DNA of 64,000 nt from assembly GCF_022682495.2 (NCBI RefSeq), contig NC_071391.1, forward strand, positions 79,821,161 to 79,885,160. The letters are read 5' to 3'. The notes below the pieces were generated by a model. It had not been told where the DNA came from, searched no databases, and was given only the letters and a program-made list of their open reading frames with translations. The DNA is from Desmodus rotundus (taxonomy: Eukaryota > Chordata > Mammalia > Chiroptera > Phyllostomidae). Below are positions 12,791 through 27,200 of this stretch, one piece after another (position 1 is the first letter of the stretch; each line of letters starts with the position of its first letter). The translations under genes were made by a program, and so were the position numbers.

Positions 12791-12954
12791 AGCCTTGATG
12801 GGCACTCAGAACTGCTAAAAAGCTTCCTGTGCCCCCTCTTCCATTAAATAACTAAGATAGTGAGAGTTAGCAAAAATCTGACCTACTTTCCAGGAGTCTT
12901 TTTTTTTTTTTTGGTCAGAAAGAAAAGAGAAAAATCCATGAAATGATGTGGAGG

Positions 12955-13150
12955 CAGTGGAGTGCAGAGATAAAAAGGTTGGATTTGCAGCTGAGAAATC
13001 TGGACCATAGTCCTAACTCTGTCAATAAGAATAAGATGACTACTAACATTGACTGAGTGTTAAGAGCACTATATATGTTACCTCTTCTAATGCTTACAGA
13101 ATCCAGGCATATGAAGCAACTGTCCTCACTTTGCTGAAGTAGATATACTG
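12955..13150. repeat. Possible MIR remnants
   Basis: 'gtggagtgcagagataaaa' to 'aactctgtcaataag' resembles the MIR head on the + strand. 'ctaacattgactgagtgtt' and what follows resembles the MIR tail on the - strand. Two overlapping weak matches; low certainty. Confidence 0.35.
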
Positions 13151-13789
13151 AAGTGGTGTAAGAAAGGAAAACTCCCTTCTACTTTGTTAGTTCTGACCTG
13201 GTCAAGAATTAAATTTTCATGAAATAGATTAACAGGAGAAAAAAAACATATAATTTTACTTAGCATTTCATGTGTCCATAGGAGTCTTCAGAAGGAAAAT
13301 TAAGACCTGAAGGAGATAATTTACCTTTTTGTAGAAAGAATGACAAATTGTGGGGATGTCACAAGACAAAGGGGCTTGGGCTAGGGTGATCAGGGAATAT
13401 ATGGGGGAAACTAATGGAAAATAGGTTATTTTAGTAGGTTTGTTGATTCCTAGTCTCTGATGATAAGAATGTATTCTCCCTGATACAGAGAGAGCACCTT
13501 TCTAATGGAATATTTTGGGGTAGCATGTTCTGAATCCATTCAGGGGTTAAGAACCTTGCATGATATTCTATGGCTAATGAAAAGCAGAGCCAAGACTTGA
13601 ACCTGGGTCACATTTTACTCCAAAGAATATGCTTCTAACAATATGCTGTATTAACCCATTCACCTGATTCCCCTGGGGAAAGTCACTTTCTCAGCTTCAT
13701 TTTTCTTTGCTTTTCTTTTTTACTTCCATGTAATCCAACCAGACTTGTCCCATCTATTTATAAGTCAATGCGTAATGACTGGTTTAATG
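13151..13789. other. Unassigned, faintly LTR-like
   Basis: Around 13190-13560 the style ('tgtccataggagtcttcag', 'gggctagggtgatcagggaa') resembles old ERVL/MaLR-type LTRs, but I can fix neither borders nor a poly(A) signal. No gene seen. Confidence 0.25.
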
Positions 13790-13920
13790 CTCATCTCTCT
13801 CAGATTACAGCTGCCATAAAGGCAGCAGCTTTGTTGGAATTGCAATATTTCCAGCAGCACACAGAGGGTCTGACATATGGTAAAAGCCCAGTAAATATTC
13901 ACTGAATGAATAAATGAACC
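13790..13920 (+). repeat. L2 LINE 3' end
   Basis: 'gctgccataaaggcagcagc', 'gggtctgacatatggtaaaa' and the terminal 'aatgaataaatga' are the closing words of L2 on the + strand. Confidence 0.5.
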
Positions 13921-14589
13921 ATAGCAAATCTATCTTTTACCTGTCAATCACCAGATCCAACAGCAGCAGAGTTAGATGAGACTTTTGCACCACACTTCCC
14001 TATTTCTTGAGGGACTTGCCTAGAGGGACAAAACACTAGCTTGTTTGGTTTCTCTGGGATTCTACTCTTGGAGCCAACATAATTTCTGTGGGACAATTTC
14101 TATCCCAGCCACAGTAACTAACATTGTCATGTAATTAAAGTCTTTTTTATACCATTTAGGAAGCAATGGCAGCCTTTCAAAAATAAGAACTTTCAAAAGC
14201 AGCCTTTCTCTGCCCAGTCTTGTGCTTAGCATTGTTGGGTTGGAAATGACACCAGCCTGTACTTACCATGAGCCTCAGGGTTGTCAAGGAGAGCAATCAC
14301 ATACAGACCAGGCAATTTATTGTTAAAAATAGTAGGGGGGAATAAGTGCCAGCTTTGGTGATCCAGGAGGTAGCACTGTGGTGGTCCTTTGAAGGGGGGG
14401 CAGTGGGTGCAGTCTTGAGGCTTGGTGGAGAAGGAACATGGAGAAAGCAGAGAGCAGAAGAAAAGGGTTTGAATAAATAAAGAAAGAGAGAGGAATGGCA
14501 GGCCCTAAAAAGGCTTTTCTTTTCCTCTGGAGAACAGAAGCTCACACATCAATTCCTGCTTGTTTGCAGGCACAGTAATAACAGCATCA
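13921..14589. other. Unassigned non-coding sequence
   Basis: No gene or named repeat seen. An 82-codon frame on the - strand (14297-14545) is at chance length. Confidence 0.45.
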
Positions 14590-14810
14590 ATTTATCATTT
14601 ATTGAGCATTAATTGTATGCTACGCACTATAAATTCCTTTACCTGAATTATATAACACCTAATACAATCCAAGAAAGGAGTACTAATTGTTATTATTGCT
14701 TTCATTTTGCATATAAGAAAACTGAGGCCCAGACTTGTTAATAGCTGCCCAAATGAAAACAGTAAACATTGAGATCAATATTCAAACCTGAGAACCTGCA
14801 TCATGAGATA
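14590..14810 (-). repeat. MIR SINE
   Basis: On the + strand it reads as the reverse MIR consensus: 'tttattgagcattaattg', 'tatgctacgcactataaat', 'aagaaaactgaggcccaga', then 'tagctgcccaaatg'. Well-preserved order, with ordinary old divergence. Confidence 0.65.
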
Positions 14811-15249
14811 TATGTTCATGAGAAGAGACCTTGTAACCATGCAGAAACTTCACTTCTTTAATATGAACTTTTCTCCTTTCTTTCCTTTTGACTCAAAGTG
14901 GCCTCATCCAGCAGACTGACTCACCTATGTCCTTCTCCCTTGAATGTCCATTCCCTTAACCATTAAGCTCTCTGGACAATGAAGCCCTGGCTGGCATCAA
15001 ATAATCTTAGAAACAAAGCTTTGAGTTTACTGACCACAGAGACATAATTTCAATCCAAGTGAAGATAATCCTAGACCTCAGATATATTTCAGCTCCAGAC
15101 TCTGAAAAGTGGAAAGCCAGATGAAGTGATGCCAAGGCAGACATCAGGACCAGATGCAGTGATCGACTACTTCCTACCCTAGTGCTAACCAATTAGTAGA
15201 GACCACACCCCTGACCATTACCCTAACTCCCACAGTCATCATTGTAAGT
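14811..15249. other. Unassigned non-coding sequence
   Basis: No gene or named repeat seen. Confidence 0.45.
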
Positions 15250-16335
15250 GTGCAAACTGGGGCTCAGCCACTTGGTGCCTTCAATCTACATGACTCAACA
15301 ATTTGTGTTGAAGGAAACAGGTTTTTATTAACAGGGCTCCAAACTTGGGATGGGGGTTGCTGAGAGCACTCCTGCTCAGAGCCCTCCTCTCCAACGAGAC
15401 CCAGAATCTCCCTTGCTCCCCAAAAGGCTGCAAGCCAAAACCATGCCCAGAAGTTCCCAATATCCTTATCTGTCCAACAGCTAGTCACTCAAACAGGTGT
15501 CCGTCCTCTCTGGAATGTGCACTCATGGGTTTCAGAATCACCATCCACTCACAGCAGCTGTCTCCTTCAGGATCTGTGGCGTGCTGTTCTTAGTATCCAT
15601 GTAGTGGTTCAGGAAACCATGTGCTGTGTTACACTGTCTGAGAGGCAAGACCATGACTTCTCCATATGTCCTTCAGGACAGTAGAAGTCTATAGCTCAGC
15701 ATTCCTGGTCACAGTTCAGCTCCAAGCATCTCTCATGATTCTGGGTGGCCAGGCAGCTCTCCACAGCTCCATCAGCTCTGTCTCTGTCTTCTTCAGACAG
15801 ACCTCATGGCAGACTGACCTTCAGACCATCCATTCCAATTTTGAATCCTTCGCTCAGAACTTCCTGCATGATCAAACATCTGGCTCTTCCTATGGTGGGT
15901 TAGTGTCCGCCACTTTAGTCAGCTCCCCAGTATCTTTGACCCTATTTGGGCTGCCATCTTTAGTCAGGGCAAGAGTTACCAGTGAGACATGAGCATCTGG
16001 GGAGGGCATCTGCCCCTGGCCCCACAGATCACACAGGCACTGTATGAGCTTCCCGCTGGCTATGTCACAGGTTGCTGCATGTTTGCAGTCACATACACAA
16101 TTCTGCAACTTCTGAGATCTTCCTTTCAGGAGGCATGGCTGTTAACCTGCCTTTGTTATGTAATGTACCTTAAAGCTGTACTCTTCAGTCTGTGGGCATT
16201 CCCTGCTGTGCCCCCTCCTGCCTCCCTGCAGGATTTGGTAGTGGTGGGGGTATGGTGGGCTCCCTGCTGCCCTCAGGGAACCCATGCTCTGCACTCTGTT
16301 ACAATCATGATTAATGATTTTTCTCCTGTATAACC
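15250..16335 (-). repeat. LTR-like element A, on - strand
   Basis: Read on the - strand this aligns along its length with 17590-18420 (+). Shared blocks are 'gagcatgggttccctga', 'ctgtgacatagcc'/'ttgtgacatagcc', 'tggcagcc', 'gatgcttggagctgaactgt' and 'ggaatgctgagct'. A poly(A) signal (TTTATT at 15324-15329) lies near its 3' end. The layout fits an endogenous-retrovirus LTR without coding region. The right border is unclear: an AATAAA on the + strand near 16414 hints that a second LTR-like unit begins there. Confidence 0.5.
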
Positions 16336-17589
16336 TAACCCCTAGAAGCTGTCATGAACTGGGTCTTGGAGCATTAGCTCACTTGTGTCTCCAGTCACGG
16401 GCCACTTCCTAAAAATAAACCCTTACTTTCTCAGCTGCAAACTCCTGTTCCTGTCTTATTAGGTTTTGATGCATGCAGGCAAATGGACCCCTTTAGTCCA
16501 GTAACAACCTCTACATGGATTTCTGGTGAGTCATTTCTCAGCTTTCATATTGGCCCTGCATCAGGAGAGACTGTTGAGTGCTCCCCTCACAGGCAGGGTT
16601 CTATGTCTTTTCATGCCCCTCTGAGCTCAGGGCCCATATGTGAGTAGTCTCTGGAAATACAAGGAAAGAGCAAATCATAAACCAGATTGGGTCCTAGTAT
16701 GCAGATCAGAGGTATGGCAACCCCATACCTCAAATAGAATGGCTAAATTGGAGTGTGGTTTAGACATCCTAAACTCACCAGGGTAAACTTAGAAACTATG
16801 AAGATTAGAAGAGAAATTGACAAACCCATGAGTTCTCTGCATCTCAGAAGGAGCCAGGCACTGCTCCTAATATTGCAAGGAATGAGACTCATATTGCTAC
16901 CACCCATCACACTCCCATAGGATGAAATCTGTGTTTCTTGTAGGATTCAGAAAGCTGGAAAAGGTGTTACAAAGAATGCTGTGCTGCTGGTAGAAAGTCA
17001 GCATCATTTGGGACAGGTTAACACCTCTTCCCAGGGAAAGGGGCTGAATAGATGATTTACAGGAGTCTCTAGAGTGTAGAGAAAAGTGAACTGGATTGTC
17101 ATGAAGCTGAAGAAAAAGATGAAAAGTGGTTTACTCTACATCCTAGTTGTGAATCTCTCTTTCTAGCTCTCTGGAGAATGGCTATGCCTGGGCTTGTCTC
17201 AGCAATGACCTTGCTAATAGCATTCCCACAACTATATTGTGAAGCCTTTGCAGTTGACGACTTCTCTCTGTGTTTCAAATGAACTTTGAATTAGTGTGTA
17301 TTAAGATAATGAAAATTTTCACATGTGCATTTTTTGTCTGGTGTCCTTAATTTTATAACTTCCTGTAAGATAGATATTGTATTTCAAATGCCTTTTATAT
17401 TCCTTATGGAACTAATGAGTTCCAGAGTTTTTCCTGTGCTAACAACCATTCTGAAATTCACTTGCTTCTACCAAGACTTTTAAAGGGTTACTGGGGTTCA
17501 TGTGGGAGTAGGAAAAGCTGGGAAAGGTGTTCCAACCTGGCAACTATCAATGTAATAGAGTCTCTTCCATTGGTTATTAATATTATGGA
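16336..17589. other. Spacer between opposed LTR-like elements
   Basis: I see no gag, pol or env coding stretch here, so this is not the interior of a provirus. The part at 16400-16510 carries AATAAA plus a U5-like run and may belong to LTR-like material. The remainder is unassigned. Confidence 0.4.
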
Positions 17590-18420
17590 TGAATGATGAA
17601 AAGGTGATTATAATGGTGTACAGAGCATGGGTTCCCTGATAATAGGAACACCTCCACAATCCTGCCTTCAGGCAGTATTGGGGTGGGGAGGGGTGCCCAC
17701 ATAGCAGAAGGTACAGAGTTTAAGCACATATTATACAAGAAAATGCAAGTTAATAGCTGTGCCTCCCTGAAGGGAAGTGGGCTGCTGCTCAGGGAGAATT
17801 ATGCACATGACTGTAAGAACACTCAGGGATTTGTGACATAGCCAGGAGGGGCAGATGCCCACCCTGGATGACCCTGTGTCACTGGGAACTCTTGCTCCGA
17901 CTAAATATGGCAGCCAGAAGAGAGTAAAAGACACTGGGGAATTGAGAAAAATGATGGACACAAACACACCATAGGAAGAGCCACAAGGTCTGCAGTGAGA
18001 GAGGAAGTCTGCCAGGAGGTCTGAGGGTCAGTGAGTCTGCCACAAGGTCAGGAGGTCTGCCTGGAGGTCTGCCTGGAGAAGATGGCAGCAGAGCTGGCAG
18101 TGCTGTGGGAACCTGCCTAGCCACCCAGATTTGTGAGGGATGCTTGGAGCTGAACTGTGGTGGGGAATGCTGAGCTGCAGACTTTGGTTTTTCTGAAACA
18201 CAGTACTCCTGAGTGGCATATTCTGAAACTGGCCTGATTTGGCAAACGGAGGAAGAACTATGTGTTTTGGGGTGTTTTTAAAGGGAGGGGGACTTAACCA
18301 CAGAAATTTGCTATTATTCTAAATCTGTATAACTTTTAAATAAACAACCGCATTCCTTTTTCACCAAACTCTTGTATTGGGAGTCATGCTTCCTGGTGGG
18401 CAGTCAAACCCCACAGCTGT
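17590..18420 (+). repeat. LTR-like element B, on + strand
   Basis: Homologous to 15250-16335 in inverse orientation. It carries AATAAA at 18339-18344 followed by 'attcctttttcaccaaac', the R/U5-like signature shared with 6.6 kb and 48.3 kb, and appears to end near 'ggtgggcagt' (about 18405). A run of 'aggtctgc'/'gaggtctg' words at 17995-18075 forms an imperfect short tandem repeat. No TSD was identified. Confidence 0.5.
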
Positions 18421-18619
18421 TGCAGAACACTATTGGTTCATTCTGCAACAAGATGACTATTTTTTAAAATTTATTTTTTATTTTTTTTTTTTTACCATCT
18501 TGAAGATTCATATTTGTATCTCTTTTTCAAATTTGATATTGGGTTTGGTGATTAGCAAATCTCAGGATGGTTGGAGTAGAGTTTTCAAGGACATTTTATA
18601 CAATTGATTTACTTTTCTT

Positions 18620-20299
<1,680 letters not shown>

Positions 20300-21930
20300 T
20301 GTACTACAGTTTTTTAAACCATTCACCCATTGAATTACATTTGTGTTGCTTTCAATTTGAGGTTATGAATAAAGCTACTATGAACATTTGTGAACAGGTT
20401 TTTGGGTGAACATAATTTTTTACTTCTCTGGAATACATGTCTCAGACTAAAATTGCTGGGTTGTATAGTAATTGCATATTTAGTGTTATAATTGACTGCC
20501 AAGCTGTTTTTTGGAGTAGTTACACTATTTTATATTTCCACCAGCCATGTATGGATTTCTCCATGTCCTTGCCAGCATTTGGAGGGGTTAGTATATTTTT
20601 ATTTTAGCCATTTTGTAGATTCATAGTCATATCACATTGTGGTTTTAATTTGCATGTCTCTAATGGCTAATGCTGTTGAACACCTTTTCATGTGCTTATT
20701 TGCCATCTGTATGTCCTTTTTGGTTAAATATCTATTTCTTTTCTTAATTAATCTTTTGAAATTATTCTTTTGTAAAGTATTTGTTCAACTTTTTGCCTAA
20801 TTTTCTATTGGGTTGTCAGTATTTTATTTATTTTTGGTTTATAAGAGTTCATTATGTATTCTTTTTTTGGATACATGAATTACAGATATCTTCTCCCATC
20901 TGTGAATTAACTTTTCACTGTTTTAATGATATCTTGTGATGAACAGGAAACTTTAATTTTAACATAGTATAAATTATCAAAATTTTCTTTTATGATTAGC
21001 ATTTTTTGGATACTGTTTTAACAGTCTCGACTACCTCGAGATCATGATATGTTTTCCTATAGTTTTTCCTCAAATTTGTATTGTCACTTTTTTATTCCTT
21101 TGAAGATTATGTCTAAGATTAGTGCTATTACTTCCTGAAATAGTTGGAAGAATTCACCAAAGAATTTATCTGGGTCTGAGATTTTCTTTGTGGATAGGTT
21201 TTAAATAAAGGGTCAAATTTCTTATGTAGGTATAAAATTATTAAGATTTTCTATTTTTTTCTGTTGGCTTTAGTAACTTCTGTGTTTTGAGGAATTTCTA
21301 TTTTATATAAATGTTGCCTAATTTTGGTGTAAAGTTGTTCATTATGTTCTTATAATTATGTTCTCATAATGTCTGAAAGATCTGAAATTAATTCAGTTTT
21401 CATATCTTTTAATGGTAATTTGTGTTTTTTTCTCTCTCTTTTCCTGGACCAGAATTGAGAGTTTATCAATTTATTTATCTCCCAAGTAAGTATTTGGCTC
21501 TGTTGTTATCTTCTGTCTTTGATTTCTAATTCATTAATTCATCTTATCTTTATTTTCTCCTACTTGGCATAGTTTTGATTTGCTGTTTTTTAAAAAATAT
21601 TAGGATGATAAAACTTAAATGATTGATTTTCTGCATTTCTTTTATAATATAGACATATAAAGCTAATAATTTCCCACAAATTACTGCTTTAACTGTTTCA
21701 CAAGTATTTATATTTTATATGTCAATCTTCATCATCATTCAGTTCAAAATATTTTCTTTTTTTTTTAAATTTTGTTCTTCAATCATGCTTTATTCCATAC
21801 AATTGGTTATTTAGGGGTATCTCTTTGTTATTGAGTCTAGTTTGATTTTATGTCACCAGAAAATACATTCTGAATGATACCTGTCTTTTGAAACATGTTG
21901 AGTCTTCCCTAATGACAAAATGATATTCTT
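20300..21930 (-). repeat. Ancient LINE-1 (L1M type)
   Basis: The + strand shows the reverse of an eroded L1 ORF2: 'gaataaagctactatgaaca', 'aaattgctgggttgtatag', 'tggttttaatttgcatgtc', 'ttgggttgtcagta' and 'aagaatttatctgggtctg' occur in L1 order. Many indels and stops. It reaches from the ORF2 C-terminus into the reverse transcriptase and perhaps the linker. Age class L1M by divergence only. Confidence 0.7.
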
Positions 21931-22199
21931 TTTATATGGGTAAAACAGGTACAATTTAAAAATATATGTTTCATGAATGCATAAAGAGGCAATGAGACTA
22001 TAATAGACATAAAAGAATGGTAAACATGGACTTTAGGATGATGGTTACTTTTTGTGATGTGAGAGAGTAGTACGTAAGGAATGGACCATATAGATGTGGT
22101 TATATTCTAACCTTATAGTTGGAAGCTGATTATTGTAACATTCCTAGCTTCCATTTTGAATTGTGGATTCATGGTGTTTATTATATATTTAGTATAACT

Positions 22200-22930
22200 G
22201 ATCATCATGCTTATAAAAACCTGTTTTTACTAATAAGAGTTATTTCAAACATACAGAAAGGGCTAAAAATAATATTGCCTAACTCCCTTCCACCATAAAA
22301 GATTAAATTATGTTAACAATTTTGCTTTGGTTTTTTCAGTTTAGATATTTTTCTATATGCCTTTTAAAGAAATAATATATTACAAGTACCACTAAAGACT
22401 TTTAGCATATTCTTTTCTTCTTTCTACTCACTAGACAGAACCACTTCCCCCAAATGGTGTGTTTCATTCCCATGCAATTTTGTATACTTTCACTACATTT
22501 GAATATATTGATAAATTATAACTTGTATTACTTTTGTGTGCTTATATATTTTAAAAATAGTGTTATATTTTATATAAAGTGTTATATCTTACAACTAATT
22601 GATGATGATATATTTTATTTTAACTGCTCTATAGTAATCCACTATATTAAAAATTACAACTTATTTGTTCCTCAAGTTTTTTATTATTATGAATAGCAAA
22701 TATTTTATATGTCTTTTTGGGTATGTATGTACATCTCTGGAGTATGTACCTAGTAGTTGAATTTTACTAGATATTAAGATTACTCTTCAAAATGATTTTA
22801 ATAAGTTACATGGGTACAAGGAATGCACAGTTAGTAACATTTTTTAATCCTCCTCATCACTTGATGATCTTTTAAAGAAATTTACATTCTACTAAAATCA
22901 AGATAAATTGAACATCTTTTAAAATATTTA
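22200..22930 (-). repeat. Possible ancient L1 remnant
   Basis: Very AT-rich. Phrases such as 'gtatgtacctagtagttga' and 'tactcttcaaaatgatttta' resemble L1M/HAL1 ORF2-end sequence in reverse. Too eroded for a firm call. Confidence 0.35.
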
Positions 22931-22984
22931 TTTATTAAGTTTATTTCTGCAATTGCATGTCTATATTTTTTGCCTTATTTCTGT

Positions 22985-23016
22985 GTTGTACAGGTGTTGG
23001 TTAACACCTGTACAAC
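22985..23016. repeat. Perfect hairpin at L1 5' edge
   Basis: Arms gttgtacaggtgtt (22985-22998) and aacacctgtacaac (23003-23016) are exact reverse complements separated by the four bases ggtt. It lies within about 10 bp of the point where similarity to the L1 at 63.87 kb begins. Confidence 0.9.
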
Positions 23017-23288
23017 AGCATACAAGACAAAGTGGGAGTTTTGAATACCAGTAAACCCGCTGGAAGGGAGAACCCACCAACAAAGGAATCATTAACAGGT
23101 AAAGCCCAAGTACAGTAAGAGAGCCCACACAAACAGAAGAAAGGGCAACCCTAAAGCATCCAGACAAGGAGATCAAAGAAACTGTACCGCTGAGTCCCAC
23201 AGAACTCCTACGACGGAAGTTCACCTTACAAAGACCAGCAAAGCAGAGCATCCAGAATCACAGAAACAAACCAAAAGGATCACCTAAA

Positions 23289-24191
23289 ATGGGGAGAGAA
23301 AAAATAATCCACAATTGAAAGGAATGGAAGACTCCCCAGAAAAAGACCTAAGTGAAAGGGAGGCAAGAAAACTATCAGATATACAATTCAAAAGAATGGT
23401 TATAAAGATGCTCAAGTAACTCACAGACAACTACAAGGAACCGAGCAGGAACTACAACAGTATGAAAAAAGAAATAGAAACTCTAAACAAGAACCAGGAA
23501 GAAATGAAGAATACAAATCTGAAATGAAAAACACACTAGAAGGAATTACAAGCAGGCTAGATGTAGCAGAGGATTCAATTAGTGAGGTGGAAGAAAAGGC
23601 AGAAAGAAATACCCAGGTACAGCAGCTTCATGAAAAAAGATTAAAAAAAAAACAAAAAAGAAGATAGCTTAAGGGAACTGTGAGACAACATGAAATGCAA
23701 CAACATTTGAATCATAGGAATACCAGAAGGACAAGAAAAGAGCAAGGTATAAAAACATTGTTTTTAAAAATAATGACAGAAAACTTCCCAAAGCTGGAGA
23801 GGGGAAAAACCACGCAAGTTCAAAAAGCACAGAGGGTCACAATCAAGATGATCCCAAAGAGGCCTACTCCAAGACACATCATAGTTAAAATGCCAAGTGT
23901 TAGAAACAAAGAGAGAATCTTAAAAGCAGCAAGGGAGAAACAAGAAGTAACACACAAGTAACTCTGATAAGGCTATCAGCTGATTTCTCCACAGAAATAT
24001 TACAAGACAGAAGGGAATGGCAAGAAATATTCCAAGTAACAAAAAGCAAAGGCCTGAAACCAAGACTACTGTACCCAGCAAGGCTCTCAATTAAAATGAA
24101 AAGCAAAATAAAGAGTTTTGCTGACAAAAAAAGGCTAAAAGAATATATCTCCATGAAAACAGTACTGCAAGATTTGCTAAAGGTGCTTTAA
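23289..24191 (+). pseudogene. L1 ORF1 pseudogene
   Basis: ORF1p is the trimeric RNA-binding protein of L1: coiled coil, RRM and C-terminal domain, coating L1 RNA in the cytoplasm. The ATG at 23289 matches the start of the intact ORF1 at 47158 in context and is followed after nine codons by a stop. Further breaks follow. The best surviving piece (23680-23961) still encodes RRM and C-terminal words (NFPKLERGKTT, TPRHIIVKM, ILKAAREKQEVT). The frame should end at TAA 24189-24191. Not translatable as one protein. Confidence 0.85.
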
Positions 24192-24245
24192 GAAGAAGGA
24201 AAAGAGGGAGAGAGAGAGAGAGGAACACAGATACAAAAAGGGGAA

Positions 24246-27200
24246 ATGAATAAGTACCAATTAATAATAACCTTAAATGTAAATGGATTAAATGCTCCAA
24301 TCAAAAAACATAGGGTAGCTGAATGGATAAGAAAACATGACCCACGCATATGTCGCCTATAAGAGACCCACCTCAGACAAAAGACCTACACAGACTTAAA
24401 GTGAAGGGCTGGAAACAAATATTCCAAGGAAATGGAGAGGAAAGAAATCTGGGGTAGCTATACTCATATCGAACAAAATGGACTTCAAAAGAAGAGCCAT
24501 AAAAAGAGACCCAGAAGGTCACTTCATAATACTGAAGGGAAGAATCCATCAAAAAGACATAAACATTATAAACATATATGCACCCAATAAAGGAACACCC
24601 AAATATATAAGGAAATCTTAGAGGACTTAAAAAAAGATATAGACAGCAACATGCTTATATTAGAGGATATTAATACCCTACTGTCAATAATGGATAGATC
24701 TCCAACAAAATATCAACAAAGATATTTTGGAATTCAAAAATGCCCTAGATGAAATGAACTTAACTGATGTATATAGAACCTTTCATCCCAAAGAAGGAAA
24801 ATACACATTATTTTCAAATGCACATGGAACATTTTCAAAGATAGACCACATGATAGGACACAAAACAAGCCTCAACAAATTCAAGAAAATTGAAATCATA
24901 AAAAGCATCTTCTCAGACAAGAAGGGCCTGAAACTAGAAACCAACCTCAAGGAAAACATTAAAAACATTGAAATTCGTGGAGATTGAATAACATGCTATT
25001 AAACAATGAATGGGTTAAAATTGAGATCAGGGAAGAAATCAAAAAGTTTCTGGAAGTAAGCGAAAATGAACTCACAACAGTCCAAAACTTATGGGTCACA
25101 GTGAAGGCAGTCCCAAGAGGAAAGTTCATAGTGATACAGGTCTACATAAAAATGATAGAAACATTTCAAATGAAGAACCTAACCATACATCTGGAAGAAC
25201 TAGAGGAAAAACAACAAACAAAGCCCAGAGTGAGTAGTAGAGTTCTTCTGAAATGAAACAATCAAGATCAGAGCAGAGTTAAATGACATAGAGACTAAAA
25301 GCACAATTCTAAGGATCAATGAATCCAGGAGCTGGTTCTTAGAAAACATAAACAAAATTGACAGGACTTTAAACAGACTCATCAAGAAAAAATGGGAGAG
25401 GACCCAAATAAACACAATCAGAAATGAAAGAGAAGACACTACAACTGATACCGCAGAAATACAAAGGATTGTAAGAAATTACTATGAACAACTACATACC
25501 AAGAAATGTGAAAACCTGGGTGAAATGGACAAATTTCTAGAAAAACATAATCTTCCAAAACTGAATGAAGAAGAAGCAGAAAACCTGAACAGACCAATAA
25601 CAGCTGGTGAAATTGAAGCAGTAATAAAAAAAATTCCCAACACACAAGAGCCCTGGATCAGATGGTTTCACAGGAGAATTTTACAAAACATTTAAGGAAG
25701 AGCTAACCTCTGTCATTCTCAGACTATACCAAAAAATCCAAGAAGAAGAAAGACTCCCAAACATTTTTTATGAAACCAACATCATCCTAATCCCAAAACC
25801 AGATAAAGACACAACAAAGAAAGAAAAGTACAGGCCAATAGTACTGATGAACATAGACGCTAAAATCCTCAACAAATATTGGCAAACCACTTCCAGCAAT
25901 ACATTAAAAAGATCATACACCATGATCAAGTGGGACTCATCCCAGGGATGCAAGGATGGTACAATATACACAAATCAATAAATGTAATACATCACATAAA
26001 CAAAAGGAATGACAAAAATCACATGATCATATCAATAGATGTGGAAAAGCATCTGATAAGGTACAGCATCCATTTATGATAAAAACACTCAGCAAAGTGG
26101 GAATAGAGGGCACATTCCTCAACATAATAAAGGTCATATACAAGAGACCTACAACCACATCATACTCAATGGGCAAAAACTAAAAGCTTTCCCACTAAGA
26201 TCAGGAACAAAACAAGGATGCCCACTTTCACCACTCCTATAGAACATAGTATTGGATATCCTAACCACAGTGATCAGAAAAAAAAAACACCCCAAATTGG
26301 AAAGGAAGAAGTAAAACTAAAATTGTTTGCAGATGACATGATATTGTACATAGAAAATCCTAGATTCCACCAAAAAGTACTTGACCTAATAAGTGAATTT
26401 CGCAAAACAGCAGGAAATAAAGTTGATATTCAGAAGTCAACAGCATTTTTGTACATCAACAATGAAATATCAGAAACAGAAATCAAGAAAACAATCCTAT
26501 TTGCTAGAGCAACAAGAAAAATAAAGTACCTAGGAATTAATCTAACTAAGGCAGTAAAAGACCAGTTCACAGGAAACTATACAACACTGAAGAAAGAAAT
26601 TAAGGAAGGTACAAATAAATGGAAGCATATACCATGTTCATGGATTGGAAGAATTAACATCATCAAAATGTCCATACTGCCTAAAGCAATTTATAGATTC
26701 AGTGCAATCCCCATTAAAATACCAATGACATATCTCACAGATATAGAACAAACATTTGAAAAATGTATATGGAACCATAAGTTACCCCAAATAGCTGCGG
26801 CAATTCTGAGAAAGAAGAATAAAGTAGGAGGGATCACAATACCTGATATCAAACTGTATTATAAGGCCACTGTAATCAAAACAGCCTGGTACTGGAGTAA
26901 GAACAGACACATAGACCAATGGAACAGAACAGAAAGCTCAGAAATAAACCCAGGTCTCTATGGTCAATTAATATTTAACAAAGGAAGCAGAAGCATAAAA
27001 TGGAATAAAAATAGCCTCTTCAACAAATGGTATTGGGAAATCTGGACAGCTACATGTAAAAAATTAAACTCAACTGCCAAATTGCACCATTCACAAAAAT
27101 AAATTCAAGGTGGATGAAAGACTTAAATATGTCACAACAACAAAAATAGAGGAGAACATAAGCAGGAAAATATCAGATATTCCACAAAGCAATACTTTCA

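Noticed and set aside
16336..17589. Provirus interior between the two LTR-like elements
   Set aside because: No gag, pol or env-like coding words in any frame, and the flanking LTR-like elements are in opposite orientation.
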